Part shown: positions 24,901 through 37,940 of the stretch, piece by piece
How positions within the stretch are numbered: position 1 is the first letter of the stretch
Layout of the letters: each line of letters begins with the position of its first letter
DNA from: Vanilla planifolia
Lineage: Eukaryota; Streptophyta; Magnoliopsida; Asparagales; Orchidaceae
DNA length: 64,000 nt
Assembly (NCBI GenBank): GCA_023846275.1
Contig: JAIUJO010000082.1
Coordinates: forward strand, 1,943,922 to 2,007,921
Direction of reading: 5' to 3'
The notes under the pieces: generated by a model
Told to the model about the DNA's origin: nothing
The model's database searches: none
Seen by the model: only the letters and a program-made list of their open reading frames with translations
Translations under genes and position numbers: made by a program

Positions 24901-26580
24901 TTTTACTATTCCAAAGACTTCTATGTCTTCTAAATATACATCTTTTTTCGATGCATAATTTCATCAAGGAGATAAAAATTGTTAAATATATAACACAAAG
25001 GAAGCTTAATATAATTTGTTGATATATGTTATATCCATATCAAATAGAGCGGAGTTTACTACATTTGTCATCGTGGCATATTGATAGCAGGAAGTTATTG
25101 TCTTAAGCTAGCTTGGTGATGATAGGAAGATTAATTGAAAACTATTTTTAGGTAAAGAAGTTAAACTAAACCTAATTGAAAATCAGGTATTCTCTAATAA
25201 AAATTAATATTTTACCTAGTAAGCAAACATTTTTCTACAAAAGCAAATAAGTCAAATATATGTTGGCAAAATAGTAAGGCTTATGTGGTATGGAAAAACC
25301 TATTTTATTGCATTAGAATTCAAAACTTTTATCATAATTTTTTTTAAAAGGTTGGGTGATGCATATTATATGCAACTAATGTTTAACATAATAATCTAGG
25401 CTAAAAAATAAGTTAGTGAAAGAGAATATTAAAAACAATTAAGAATATATTAAGTCTAAGAAAATCAGGTTTCTAAAGTAATGTGGATAAGTATTTGACT
25501 TTTAATTAATTTTCTTACAATAATAATTGTTAACCTATTATAGAGATGACACCTTATATAGTATTATAAAATATATTGTTTTTTTGTTATTATACTTATA
25601 TTAACAAATTAACATTGCCCTTCTTGATATACATATGATTTTAGAAACGTTTAAGAATATCTACTTAATCAAAGCATGAATTAATAAAGAAAAGGGTTAT
25701 TATATAGAAGTTTTGATAAGAAAATAAAGAATATAGATTGTTAGGAAGAGGATCATGCATTGTTAAATGTAAGTCTTATAAAATCATTATAATGTTTGGA
25801 AAATTAGGACAATTAAAAACAAGGAATTTTGTGCCTTTATACATTATTGAAATAAATTGTTACATTACTTACTGGATAGTATTGTCATTATCATTAGCCA
25901 AAGAACATAGCGCATTTTTTCTTTTAGTTTTAATAAAACTTGTTGCTACTACTACTTAAATATTTAAAAATGATCACAATAGCATGATGGTGCATCCTTG
26001 ATTATTTAATGAGAATAGGGTAATGGGGTTCATAACGAGAGAATTAAAAGAAAACAAAGAATGATAGCATCGCATGTTGAATGTAGAATAGATAATTTAT
26101 ACTAATAAGGAGTTACTTGGGAAGTAGAGAAAGATTTTGTTTGTAGGCAACCCAATACTTTTTTAAATTTTGAATGATTAAATTCCTATATGAAGGGAAG
26201 TTTACAAAATATTCAATAGACTTCAAGGTTTTTTTAAACATTTGTTGAATAAATGTGAATGCATTTAAAATTTATCTTAAATGTGATTAAATTAAATTTT
26301 CATATGTATAATTTTTTATAATATAAAAAAATATTATTTGAAAGAACTAATAATATAAATGAGAAGTCAAATACTGTAGAATAAATGAAATGAATACTAA
26401 ATAATAATTCTTCTTCAAATTGAAATGGATATGCATTAAAAAACCAAAAAAATTTTAAAATAAAATTAATTTATTTCAAAGTGATTTTTATTGAAAAATA
26501 ATAAATGAGCTAAATTATTTTAGAAATATATGAATTATTTACTTAACTAAATGACACTTGGAGCAGTTTTAATTGAAGAA
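24901..26580. other. AT-rich DNA, no gene recognised
   Basis: A 73-codon frame at 25,738-25,959 (+) has no recognised domain. No RNA gene or repeat family is recognised. Confidence 0.4.
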
Positions 26581-26615
26581 ATATATCTATATATATATAT
26601 GTATATATATCTATG

Positions 26616-26660
<45 letters not shown>

Positions 26661-26897
26661 ATATATATATATGTATGTCTGTATGTATATATATATAAAT
26701 GTATGTGTGTATGTATGTATATATATGTATTTCTCTATGTATATATATATATTTATGTATGTATGTATGTATGTATGTATATATATATGTATATGTATGT
26801 ATGTATATATATGTATGTATGTATATATATATATGTATGTATGTATGTATATATATGTATGTATGTATATATATATGTATGTATGTATGTATGCATG

Positions 26898-26928
<31 letters not shown>

Positions 26929-26991
26929 GTATATATATATATATGTATGTGTGTATGTATGTATATATATGTATTTGTCTATGTATTTTTA

Positions 26992-27024
<33 letters not shown>

Positions 27025-27072
27025 ATGTATATGTATGTATGTATATATATAATATATATATATATATATATC
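26581..27072. repeat. TATG/TA compound microsatellite with higher-order duplication
   Basis: About 490 bp of alternating (TATG)n and (TA)n blocks. Apparent reading frames of up to 204 codons here translate to Y/I/M/C/V repeats and are not genes. The same irregular block beginning gtatgtgtgtatgtatgtat, followed by a gtattt.tctatgt interruption, occurs at 26,701 and at 26,945. The tract therefore contains an internal duplication of about 244 bp and did not grow only by unit slippage. Confidence 0.93.
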
Positions 27073-30000
27073 ATTTTGGAATTTTTAATATTTAATGTTT
27101 GGATTGCCTTTGGTATTATTTTACTTTTAATTATGAAATTGTTATTTTTTAAGTTAATGTTTTAAGATTAAAACATTGTTTAAATTCCTTTCTGAAATGT
27201 TATGCACGTAATAATATTTTCAATTATAACTAAATTTCACAAATGAAACAAAACTATAATATATATATAGGGTATTTGAAGAAATATTTTCTAATAAATT
27301 ATAATTATTAAATAATTGATATGGCGGATTAAGTAGTTTAAGCAGAGCTATAAGGCAATAAATGATCTATAATATTCAATTATATAACAAAATTTTTTTC
27401 AAGCAATTTGAAGCGCTCTCAAAGGGGATTCTCTAAATTGAGTGAAAAATAAAAAAAAAAATCAGTAAACTAAAAAATTTTTAATTATATGCACATCATT
27501 TCAAAAAACTTATGTCATTTAAAGTAAAATAAATTAAACAAAAAAATAAATTAAAATGTTTAACATTTAAAATAACATTTTTTAATGCAACTTGAGTAAA
27601 AACAAATCATAGCAGTGAATGTGCAACATTTAGATTAAAAAAAAAATAAATAGAAAAAAAATTCCAAAGTATAAAATTTATAAATGACAATCCAATAATA
27701 TGAGGCAATTTATGTATTAAAAAAAAGTATAAAAAAGAATACATACTAATATAAAGTTTTGCTAATTTTTCAAAATCTTTCTTATAATATTAATGTTTTT
27801 TATAATTGATGTTATATAATCATTAAGAAATATTTAGTTCAAATTTTTAATTTTTTGAACAATAAAGAAATAATTAAACTATTGAAGTTTTAATCAAGAT
27901 GCTTTATTTTAACTATAAATTGCTATAACTATCGAAATACAATAACAAAAGTAACGTTAGTAAAAAGAATAAAAAAGCAAAGCCAAAGGACTTGTATAGA
28001 ATAAATATTGTAAACTTGCAGTTCAACATTTTGTTTAAAATATGCCATGTTATACACAAAATTGTCTTACATAATTTATGTATATAGATTGAATATTAAT
28101 ATTTTTTATTTCCATAAATATTATTATTTTTTCTGTAACGTGTTTTAAAGATGTGCACTTATATAGAAAATTTTAAGTTTTATAATTTAAATAACATTGA
28201 ACAACTATGAAAGGATAAAAAAATAACATAAGTGAAATAATATTTAAAATGTTAAAACATACATAACAAAAATATATATAATATTAAAAAGCAAAATTAT
28301 ATGACAAATAATCATAAAAATAGTATTTAAACGTTAAAACAATATTTATTTATATTATGATGATACATGAACTAACCTACAAAACATATTAAAAATTTAA
28401 AAATTTAAAAGTATAACATATTAGTGCAAAACTTTTAGTGCAAAAAAATAAATATATAAATTTAATTAGATATTTAAAATAATAAAAAAATGCCATCAAT
28501 AAAATAAATAATATAATAAATTATAGGTCATGGTCTTGTGTAGACTTTCAATGATATGTGTGACAAATAATGGGAGGATTATTGACTATATTAATTCGTA
28601 TTTTTCCTATAAATTAATTTATTTTATATTATTAGTAACAATTTAGAAATAATGTTAGCAAGTGAAATTGGATAATATTTAAATATGATTTATGGTTGGC
28701 ATATCATTTCTTTCATATATTTTAATCCTTATTAAGTTACACATATTTATCTAATTTTTATTTGAAATGTCATATTGCCATTCTTGATAGTTACTTATTT
28801 CTTTTTGAATATGACAAAAACTTATTCATTATACTACAAATACTTGATTTATTTTTTCTTGTAACTCTTTTATATCATCTTGTAATATTTAATATTTATG
28901 AAAAGGGGTGTTCTTTTAAATAGTTTTAATATTTTGTGTAGTTAATCATTTTTTTCTCAATCCAAAAAATAATTTTTTGCAATATTTTCTTGAACATAAA
29001 ACTTACATCTCTATAATTGTTTATGGATGAAATGTGAGAGATAATTTTAAATATTTTTATGTTATTTTTCGAAACAATTATGATCAATTTCCTTTAAATT
29101 TTATATTTATATTGCCATGTTTTCATTGTTAGGAATAATAGATCAATTTTTTGAAAAAAACTTTTATATTAAAAATTTAAACCGTTTAAATATATGATAA
29201 TAATGATGCCTAATTTTTATTTGATTATTTTTAAATGCTCTATATAATAGAATATTATTAACTGCATATTCTCAGGATTTTTTACCAAGTAATATACCTA
29301 TTCTTAATGAAAGTAAATTTTATGTTCAAAATTTTCTTTAAAAAAGTATAAAAAAATAAATTTTTTTTGCAAATTATGTTTTTTGGGAAAGAAATTTTGA
29401 TTTGTTTTAGTTTAAATGAAATTTTGCAATTAAGGAAAAATATAATGTTGTTGATTATTAAAATTATAAAAGTTATTTCATAGTATGGGAAAAAAGGTTC
29501 TGTTAATTTCAAATATAAGATAAGTAATATAACATAAAAGATAGACAAATAAATCATTTTCTAAACATTTGAATTTTTTTAATGTTGTAATCTCCACTAA
29601 TTGAAAAATAATAATTATTTGATAAAGTAAGCATTTAGTTTTTAATTAATATGTTAATAGTTTTAATAAATGATGGAGTGATAATTAAAATATTGCATAA
29701 AAAAATAAAGAAAAAAAATATATAAAATTATGGAAAGCACAAAAAATCCATTGATAATAAAGAAAATAAATTTCTAAATTTGTTGCATAATATTTAATAA
29801 TAAAGAATTGAAACTAAAAACACAACAAACAAAATATTTCAATTATAATAATAACATATAAATTACAAAATTTTACCTCTAAAACATTATATAGATAACA
29901 AAATCATAAAATGTCACATTTGTAATATCATTTTGATAACACACCAATGCATTGAGCAATTATAATAAAAGGAATTAAAAAAAACATTTAATGTAGTAAA

Positions 30001-33000
30001 ATTGAAATTCTTAAAACTATTTCAAATTAGATAATATTTTTCAAAAGAAAATTGTTGATGTCTTATTTTAAATACAATAAATCAAACTTTTATGCCCAAA
30101 ATAATCAAAACTATGTCCATATATTTTAACATGGAAAGGTCATAATACTCTAAATATAATGTCATCAAAGTGAAAAAATTGTACTTATTAAAAAATTTTA
30201 AATTCTTAAAATTTATTGTATATTTCGTACATAAAATACAACATTTAAATCAAAATTTCTATTGTGTAATTTATAAAAAAACATTATTAGAAATTTTTAT
30301 TTTCGAAAAAGCTCAAATAAATAGTATAATAAGATTTTAAAAAGTAATATCTTAAACAAAAAAGTTAGAATAAATAAGAATACATAAAAGATACAAAATA
30401 TAGTAAAAATAAATAAACTATATTGTAAAAAACATTTTAAATGTTACTATATACAATTTTTCATAAAACATATTCGTTAATAGCTTATAAAAAAACATTT
30501 TATTTTACTAATAAAAACTTTTTATAATTAAAAACATACAAAAAAAAATCTTAAGATTATAAACTATCAAAAATGTTCTAAAAATTATTATTTTAATCAG
30601 TTACGTAGGAAAATTTTTATCTCCTAATAAGTAACAAAGAAACAAAAAATGGGTATTAATTTCATAAAAACACTAAAAGTTTGAAAAATTGTTATTTAAT
30701 ACAAAATTTTTAAAACTATAACCCAATAATGAGATAATTTCATCATGATATGCACAATAAAATTACCAAGGAACAAATTATATAGATAATTTATTTAAAC
30801 TCTAAAATTTTAAAATTTTATGACATTACATGTAAATAAGTAACCTAAGCAATAAACATGAGGATGCTAAGCTCATTCTTAATAAAACTTGTAATAGATT
30901 TGTGGAATTATTCTAACCCATATTATTATATTTTGGTGTGTCAAGTTAACTGACATGGCTTAATTATGATGTATATTTTAAAACTATAGCATTCAATAAT
31001 GATTTGCAATATGAAATTCAATTTTGATCTTTATTTTGCATGATCATAGATAGCCCACCACTTTGCAAACTATTTTGGGCTACTCTAAGTTCATCAAATT
31101 TCTTTGTAATGATATAAATTACTTGTAAAGTATTCTTAATCTTCACAACATAATATTATTCATACTTTTTTATTATTTTATATAATTCATTATCTCTTAC
31201 GATTGTAAGCTTATTTTTTATTTATAACTTCTACGTTTATTTTATTTTGTAATATTCATTAGTTTCCATTTTTATTCATCATATATTTCTATTTGAATTA
31301 TTTTATAAAATAAATATCCTTGAAAAATTTAATCGAATAATTTTGCACATTGTTAGATTGTTTAATTTTCATACTATTTATTTTTTATCTTTTATATTCT
31401 TAATTTTTTTTACTTGCATATTTTACTAATTTTGATGATTATGTCAATTTATTTTTTATATAAAATACATATATTATGGACATTTCAATGGCCACAAAAC
31501 TGAATGATCTACAATTTTGGAAAAAGATTCATGTTTTTAATCATGTCAACCCATACTTTATTCCTGCAGTTTTGAAACATTTTTTGTTTGAAATCCTTTT
31601 ACAATTTTTGCTAACTTGAATATTTTTTTACTTTTAATCTTACAAATTATTTTTTACGAACATGCTTACAAATATCATATTATTACAAATATCCTAAAAA
31701 ATTTTATAGTTTCCACTTCAAATTTATTATATTTTAAAAATGAAAACACAATTTGTTTTAGAATATAAATTAAACTTTAATCATTTAAATATTTAATTTC
31801 CTTTTCATTCCCACATAGTTAAAAACTTGTGCGAGATATAAATGACAAATATATAGGATTAAATAAAGAAAATTGTCAACATAATTTTTCATATGAAGTA
31901 TTTAAATTTTTTTTTGCAAAATCAACTTAAAAAGTCATTGTCTGTTACTTCACCAAATTAATCTTAGAAGTATAACATTAACAAATATCAGTTTTACAAA
32001 AGAAACAACAAAATCGACAAAAAATATAAAATTATATCACATTGTGAAACTACTCATGCATTAAGACATGTGAAAAAAACATAATAAAACCTGAACTTAT
32101 TTTGAATGGTGAATACTTCAAATATTGAAATCAACATTCACAATATGTAAATATTTGAATAGTTTATCTAATTTTATAATTATAAAAATAACTGATATGT
32201 ACAATATTTATGTTATTTCTCATTATAAAATCATTTTTATAATTAAAATTTAACAAATAGTATAACAAAGTAAAAATATATCTAAAAGAGTAAACAAAAT
32301 AAATCTCTATGATTACAAGCAATTAGAGAGCTTTATTTGTGATGAGAGAATAAAAATTAACTTGATCGAGATAATAAAAATAAAAATTTGAAAAAAATTA
32401 TAAAAATAACAAACATTTTAATATTTCCAAAATTAAGTGCAAATCAAAGTTTTAAAAAGATATAAAATTTTTTTAATGATTTTAAGACTGTCAATATGTC
32501 AAAATAATAGGAACCGTAAATACTATCATTTTTAATGTGCTAATTAATTAATGATATTTTAATTAATATTTAATGTCATTTTTGCTAAATAATTATATAA
32601 AATTTTACAAAAATAATATCTTCACCATATAATTTCTAATTATTTCAAATTATTTGAATAAAGTATAAAAATTATTTGTTTTTAACTAATTATTTTTATA
32701 ATATATCAATGTAAAGAATCATAAGAATTGATGAAACAAATACATTGTAACATAAGTAAAAACATTTAAAGTATTAATAATTTATATCTTAAATTAATCA
32801 TTTGTAATTTACAATATAATAGAATAAGAGATCCTAATAATTACATGAAAGCATAATAGGTAATGTAAGTAAAAAAAAATAAAAAAATATTAAATTGTTG
32901 AAATAAACATTACAAGTAAAATTGAAGGATTCATAATTAAGTGAAATAATGTCTATTGAAATAAAAATAGCTCGAAACAAAAAATATGTTTAAGGTTAAC

Positions 33001-33480
33001 AAGGAAAAGAAAAAATTGCACAACTTTTACAACTATTTCAAAAATAGTGATACAATAATCTATTTCATATACGATAGGTAAATATTAAAAACCATTTATA
33101 ATGAAAGAATTTTTAACTTAATGATAGTATTTTGAAATGTTTGCTAAAAGATCAAAAAAGGTATATTTTAAAAATTAATTTTAATAAAAATTTAGTTGAA
33201 CAAAAATGAACATTTTTCATGAAAATTGTAAAAACATAATAAAAGAATTAAATGAAAAAATCCAAGACATTTACCTTAGAATAAAATGTGAAATACAAAG
33301 CTAATTATTCAAGAAAGGCAAATATTAAATATGATGTATAATGAAAGAGCTTTTGAATTAATGATAGTATAACAAATAAGTTACTAGAAATTAAAATGTC
33401 ATAGATTTAGAAAAAATAAACTAAAAATACATAATTGTCTAAAAATTAAAATATTATATAAAAAAGTTGTAATTACGTAA
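27073..33480. other. Long AT-rich desert
   Basis: More than 6 kb dominated by A/T runs and words such as aaatatt, ttaaaa and ataata. The only longer frame (29,282-29,557, -, 91 codons) translates to a low-complexity F/I/L/K peptide. I see no convincing period, RNA gene, or coding similarity. Old satellite or retroelement DNA decayed beyond recognition is the likeliest content. Confidence 0.5.
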
Positions 33481-34390
33481 AAATTATGCTTACAATAATG
33501 GATCATAGCAGGGTGGTACAACAAAGCAAGAGAAGTGCTAAGATAATTATTTATGGAGTGTGTTTAATTTTCATTCATTTCTTTTATTTATATTACTTTT
33601 ATTCAAGAAATTATTCAAAAAAAATTTAATTGCTCTGAACTTTTATTGTTTCTTATATTAATTATGTCGCTTTTACACTTTTTTTTGATGATAAAAACTC
33701 ATTGTATTATTTATTAATTTTTTTATTGATTGCTTCAAATAGTGAGTTACAAGCTTAAGTGAGTCAATATGTTATAGAGCTTAATCAATTAATTCATGGG
33801 TTAATTCATAATTAAGCACAAGTAAATATCTATTGGAGACATTGCTTTAGAATGGCTCAACTTTCAAATGTTGGAGCTTATGGAAAGATCTCTTAGTGTA
33901 GTAGTTTGTCATTTAAAGATGTCTTCTACACAATAATTTGGATTTCAATTGTTTAAAAGGTCATTTGATACTCATATTGCATATAGATTTAGTTTCATCC
34001 TACTCATTATAAAGGCGATTGCTTTGTGTGATCTATATGTAAGTTAAAATGTCAATCTCCATTCATATGAGTAGATAATGAACAAATGAGTAAATAATAG
34101 TGAATAGTTAAAATCTAAAATATTAAAATATTCATATGTTTAATGTTAAACAAGAAAAAATTGTAATGATGTTGACACGAAGCCTTCACTTCAACATGTA
34201 AATAGATGCCATAATAATATGCCCCTTAACATCATTATTGTGGAGCTGAACAATAGTTATGTTGCTTTAATTGATCATTAAATTGAAGCATTTCTAATTA
34301 ATTTTGCTGAGTAAATTTTAAGATTTTAGACAACTAATTTCTATGTTCATGAAAGAACTTTTTGAAGAGAAAATATAAGATTTTATGAAT
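33481..34390. other. Transition region without recognised gene
   Basis: The composition becomes less AT-rich from about 33,720. No LTR or primer-binding site could be recognised in front of the copia fossil that follows, although its 5' end should lie here. Confidence 0.35.
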
Positions 34391-34399
34391 ATAATCTTG

Positions 34400-36840
34400 G
34401 TTAGAGTAATAGATTATTTCAATATTCAAATTTCTATTAAAATAATTTTAGCATGTTTTGGTGAAGGTGTATCTCTCAAAAAGTTATCACACTTTTCTAG
34501 ACAATACAATCTCTAGTGAAATGCTAGGATTGCTACTCACTTGGAGTTAGTAGATAGTGAAATGCAGAAGCTACTACAAATTTCATTCAAATTTCATATT
34601 TGGAAAAAATTCATAAGGTGTAATATTTCTTTAAAAATTTACTAAATTAAAAGATAAAAGATATAATTAAATGATAATACTATCAATGTTCTAAATTATG
34701 CTTACAATTTTGTTGAGTTTAATAGAAATTTGAATTTTGAAATAACTTTTGAAATTTGCCTCAAGTTAAAGGTAACAAACAAAGGTATATCTATAGCTGA
34801 AAAAATTAAAATATATATTATAACATAAGACTATGAATTATCTAAAATGTTTTCCAATGGATTTATTAAAATAATATTTGTCTGTTTTATTAAAATTACA
34901 AATTGATTGGCTAGTTTGGGATAGCTTATATCTATAAATGAATAAGCAAAAAAAGATCCTTAGAATTTTGCGAAAGAAGTGTGATCGTTTCACCACTAAC
35001 ATCGTGATTTCTACAAACATTTCTATCATGATTTTGGATGATTTTTTAGCTGAGCACAAAATTATAGAGAGGAGAAAAGAAGAAGGCTTGATTAAGAAAA
35101 AGACAAAGTAATGAAAAAAGTGCAGACAATAAAACTAAAGAAAGAGAAAGATTCTTTAAAAGAGAAAACTATGATGTAGATCACATAACAATACTTTTAA
35201 AATGTTTCTCTAAAGTTTTTAGCATTATAGAAAGTTTTAAGAAACAACGGTGTAAGATGAGAGTCAGAAAAAAGAGAACATTTTCCATAATTGTGACAAA
35301 CCAGAACATATCAAAGCAGCATGGGTTATGGTGTAAGAAAGAAATGGAAAAAGAGAAGCATGAAATGAAGTAAAGTAAGAAGTAGAAGAAGAAAACATTG
35401 AATACAACTTCAAGTGACCTAGACAAGAGTAGCATAAATGAAGAGGAATAGAACAATAAAAGGCCATTTTATGTGAAGGCTCTAGAGGAAAAAGAAGAAC
35501 TGAGAATAATATTAATTAAATAGGAGGTAAGTTCCTTTAATGAAAGATTTAATTAACAATTAATTTATGTTTGTGTTAAATATGAAAGTTTATGTAAAGA
35601 ATATAAGAAACCTAAAGAATAACTATCTGAACATTTATGTCTTTGTGAACTTTTTAGAGATAAGGCTAACACATATTTAATGAACATTCAAAAGGGTAAT
35701 GATACATCAAAACAAAAAATTAAGAGGCATGCATCGTCAGTTAATGAATTTAAGGACTTCAAATTCTTGCACTCTACTTGCTTATTATTAAATGAAAACC
35801 TATTAGCAGAATTTTATTTTCAAATACCAAAAGATTTCAAGTTCGCTTGAATAATAGTCATGTCAGCATTTTACATTGTTATAATTATAATTTTGAGTGT
35901 CATCATTGCTTGCAACCACATAATACATCACATGCATAGAATATTAAAGCTAATATTTAATATAAATTTCCTAATTATATTTGGTAGTTGAGAAAAATTA
36001 TAGTTTATCTATTCTTAAATTTTTTTTTGTCAAAAAAGGTTTGGTTTTCTAAATCTAATAAATTAATTTATAATTATATAAAAGTCTTCCTTTGAAGGTT
36101 TAGTAAGACATATGGTTCTTAGATTGTTGGTGTTTCAAACATATGACTAGAAATTTAAATATATTCACCTACTAGAAGCCTATTTTGATAGAAAAGTAGT
36201 ATTTAGTGACAATGCAAAGAAATTCATCAAAAGAATATGTAGCACTGGAAATGCTAACTTTATATTAATAAAGTTTTATTTGTTCAAAGATAAAACTATA
36301 AGTTACTCAATATGTAAATCAATGATGCGATAGTAGTTTTATTGTTTCACTTGGCTCCATTATATGCGAAATTAGTAGGATGGAAATGTAGTAGCTATTG
36401 CAACATGGTTTGAAAATTGCAAATAATTTTTGAATAAAACTTTTTGTATCATATATTAGTGTCCTGATTTTTGGCATACAATACTTTCCTTTACAAAATT
36501 GACTTCTTTAGTTGATCATGCATGTCAACCTTGTAGTTTATGCAAAGGAAAAAATTAGATTTAAAACAATAAGGGGTGTAACTTCTATAACATTGTTAGA
36601 ACTTTTATAAATAAATTATTTTGATATATATACCCCATGAGCATAGGATGTAAGAAATATAACTATTGTGGTAGATCACTTTTCTAAATGTACATTGATA
36701 CTTTTCTTAAGGCAAAAGGGTAAATCATGTTGACAATTTAATATGTTGATAACTAAATCACAAAAGGAGTTTGTTCACACTTATTATTAAAAGTGATAAC
36801 AAAAGTGAATTTTGAGGTGAGAAATTTATCAAAAATTTTA
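34400..36840 (+). mobile_element. Ty1-copia fossil: gag, protease and integrase parts
   Basis: Remnants lie in the copia order on the plus strand. The UBN2-type gag C-terminus is at about 34,940-35,110, a CCHC-type zinc-knuckle remnant at about 35,270-35,330, and a charged gag tail runs to about 35,860. A copia-type protease active-site segment is at about 36,110-36,160, the pre-integrase part near 36,230-36,320, and the integrase zinc-binding and catalytic core at about 36,510-36,830. Gag style and order are closest to the Sire/Tork part of the superfamily. The element is broken, with many interruptions, and ends where minus-strand LINE sequence begins. No reverse transcriptase follows on this strand. 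Open frames on the opposite strand at 34,838-35,467 are antisense shadows. Confidence 0.7.
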
Positions 36841-37480
36841 ATGAAAATAGAATTTTATAAAATTTTTTGCATTTTGGGTGAATGTTAGATGCTTCACTGA
36901 CACGTTTTTAAATTTTAACAACTTTGGCAAAGGAGTAGGATACTTTATAAATTGAAGAGGATGTACATGATTTGGTCTTGTTCTACATAATTGTGACATT
37001 ACTGCTGGTGAGAATTGATTAGTCAAAATTTGATTCTCTAACCATTAATCTAATATTTTTTGAACCCATTTTCCCTTTCCTTTCTTTGTCCATGTTATTA
37101 AAGGCTTTATGAATGGGTGTTCACTTATGCACCATTGACTAATGTAATCATTGAATTAATTCAATACTTCTTATATAGGTTTGGAGGAACCCTTGTATTA
37201 AAAAACTATAGTGTTTATATTAAAGTCACCAATTACGAACAACAAGGATTTAGCTTTCTCTATAATTTGAGATAACTGGCACTAAAGTGACTTTTTCTTT
37301 AGCCCTTAAATTTAGCATACAAAAAGGTGTAATAGGCACCATTCTACTCCTTTGGATTATAAATGAGCATATGAATTGACTACTCATTCTCATTTAATGT
37401 TAGATAATGGATGCTTTTCACTCATAATACCTTAATCTTATTTTATGTATTCCTAACTTGTTCTTAAATTCTAATCTCTT
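36790..37480 (-). mobile_element. Plant L1-like LINE ORF2 remnant (endonuclease domain)
   Basis: On the minus strand a peptide VIGDFN is encoded at about 37,215-37,235. This is the conserved GDFN motif of the apurinic-type endonuclease of L1 LINEs, whose Asp and Asn are active-site residues. Downstream on the same strand an 'ITW' segment follows at about 37,060-37,110, as in the family's FTW motif. A 62-codon frame at 36,838-37,026 resembles the stretch after the SDH.P motif ('PLPKLLKFKNVSVKHLTF', like PFRFENMWLKHP.F). The reverse-transcriptase part is absent, and frame breaks separate the pieces, so the copy is dead. It abuts the integrase remnant of the copia fossil at about 36,830, suggesting the LINE inserted into it. 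Confidence 0.62.
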
Positions 37481-37940
37481 AAATAGTTTATACAATTTGT
37501 TATTATCAATCAAAGGTTCAATGACAATAATTAAAGTAATTTTTTTGTGTTGAGAAGAAGAAAGAGCTTACAGTGATCTTACTTGTTGTAACTCTTATAT
37601 TCTAGATTAAGATGTTATCCAAAAATGTTATCTGTAATGCAAATTGAGAGAATCAAGAACTTCTATGAATGTTGCTCAATTTTAGGTGCTTCTTTTAGCC
37701 ATTTCTATTCTCACTTTAAGTGTCTACTCCAAAATAGGTTGACATCTTCCTCTTTAAATTACATTTGACAAGAACCTTTAATTTTTTTATGTTAGTCATT
37801 GCAAAAACCTTTAAATGATTGTTAAGTCATATTGCAAATAAGATTTATCATAAGATGTTACTAAATAAAAAAGAAAACATAGTTGTTTATTCTAACTTTT
37901 GTGTTTCTTAAAAGAAATTTAACTATCAATAATATAGATC
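37481..37940. other. No recognised gene
   Basis: May hold the 5' part of the minus-strand LINE piece or the reverse-transcriptase part of the copia fossil to the right; neither could be recognised. Confidence 0.3.

Noticed and set aside
26551-27165. 204-codon frame and two overlapping frames (160 and 117 codons) on the plus strand
   Set aside because: They translate the TATG/TA microsatellite into Y/I/M/C/V repeats. No start context or domain supports a gene.
35181-35467. Two overlapping minus-strand frames of 91 and 67 codons
   Set aside because: They are antisense to the gag part of the plus-strand copia fossil; their F/S/L-rich translation reflects the lysine-rich sense strand.
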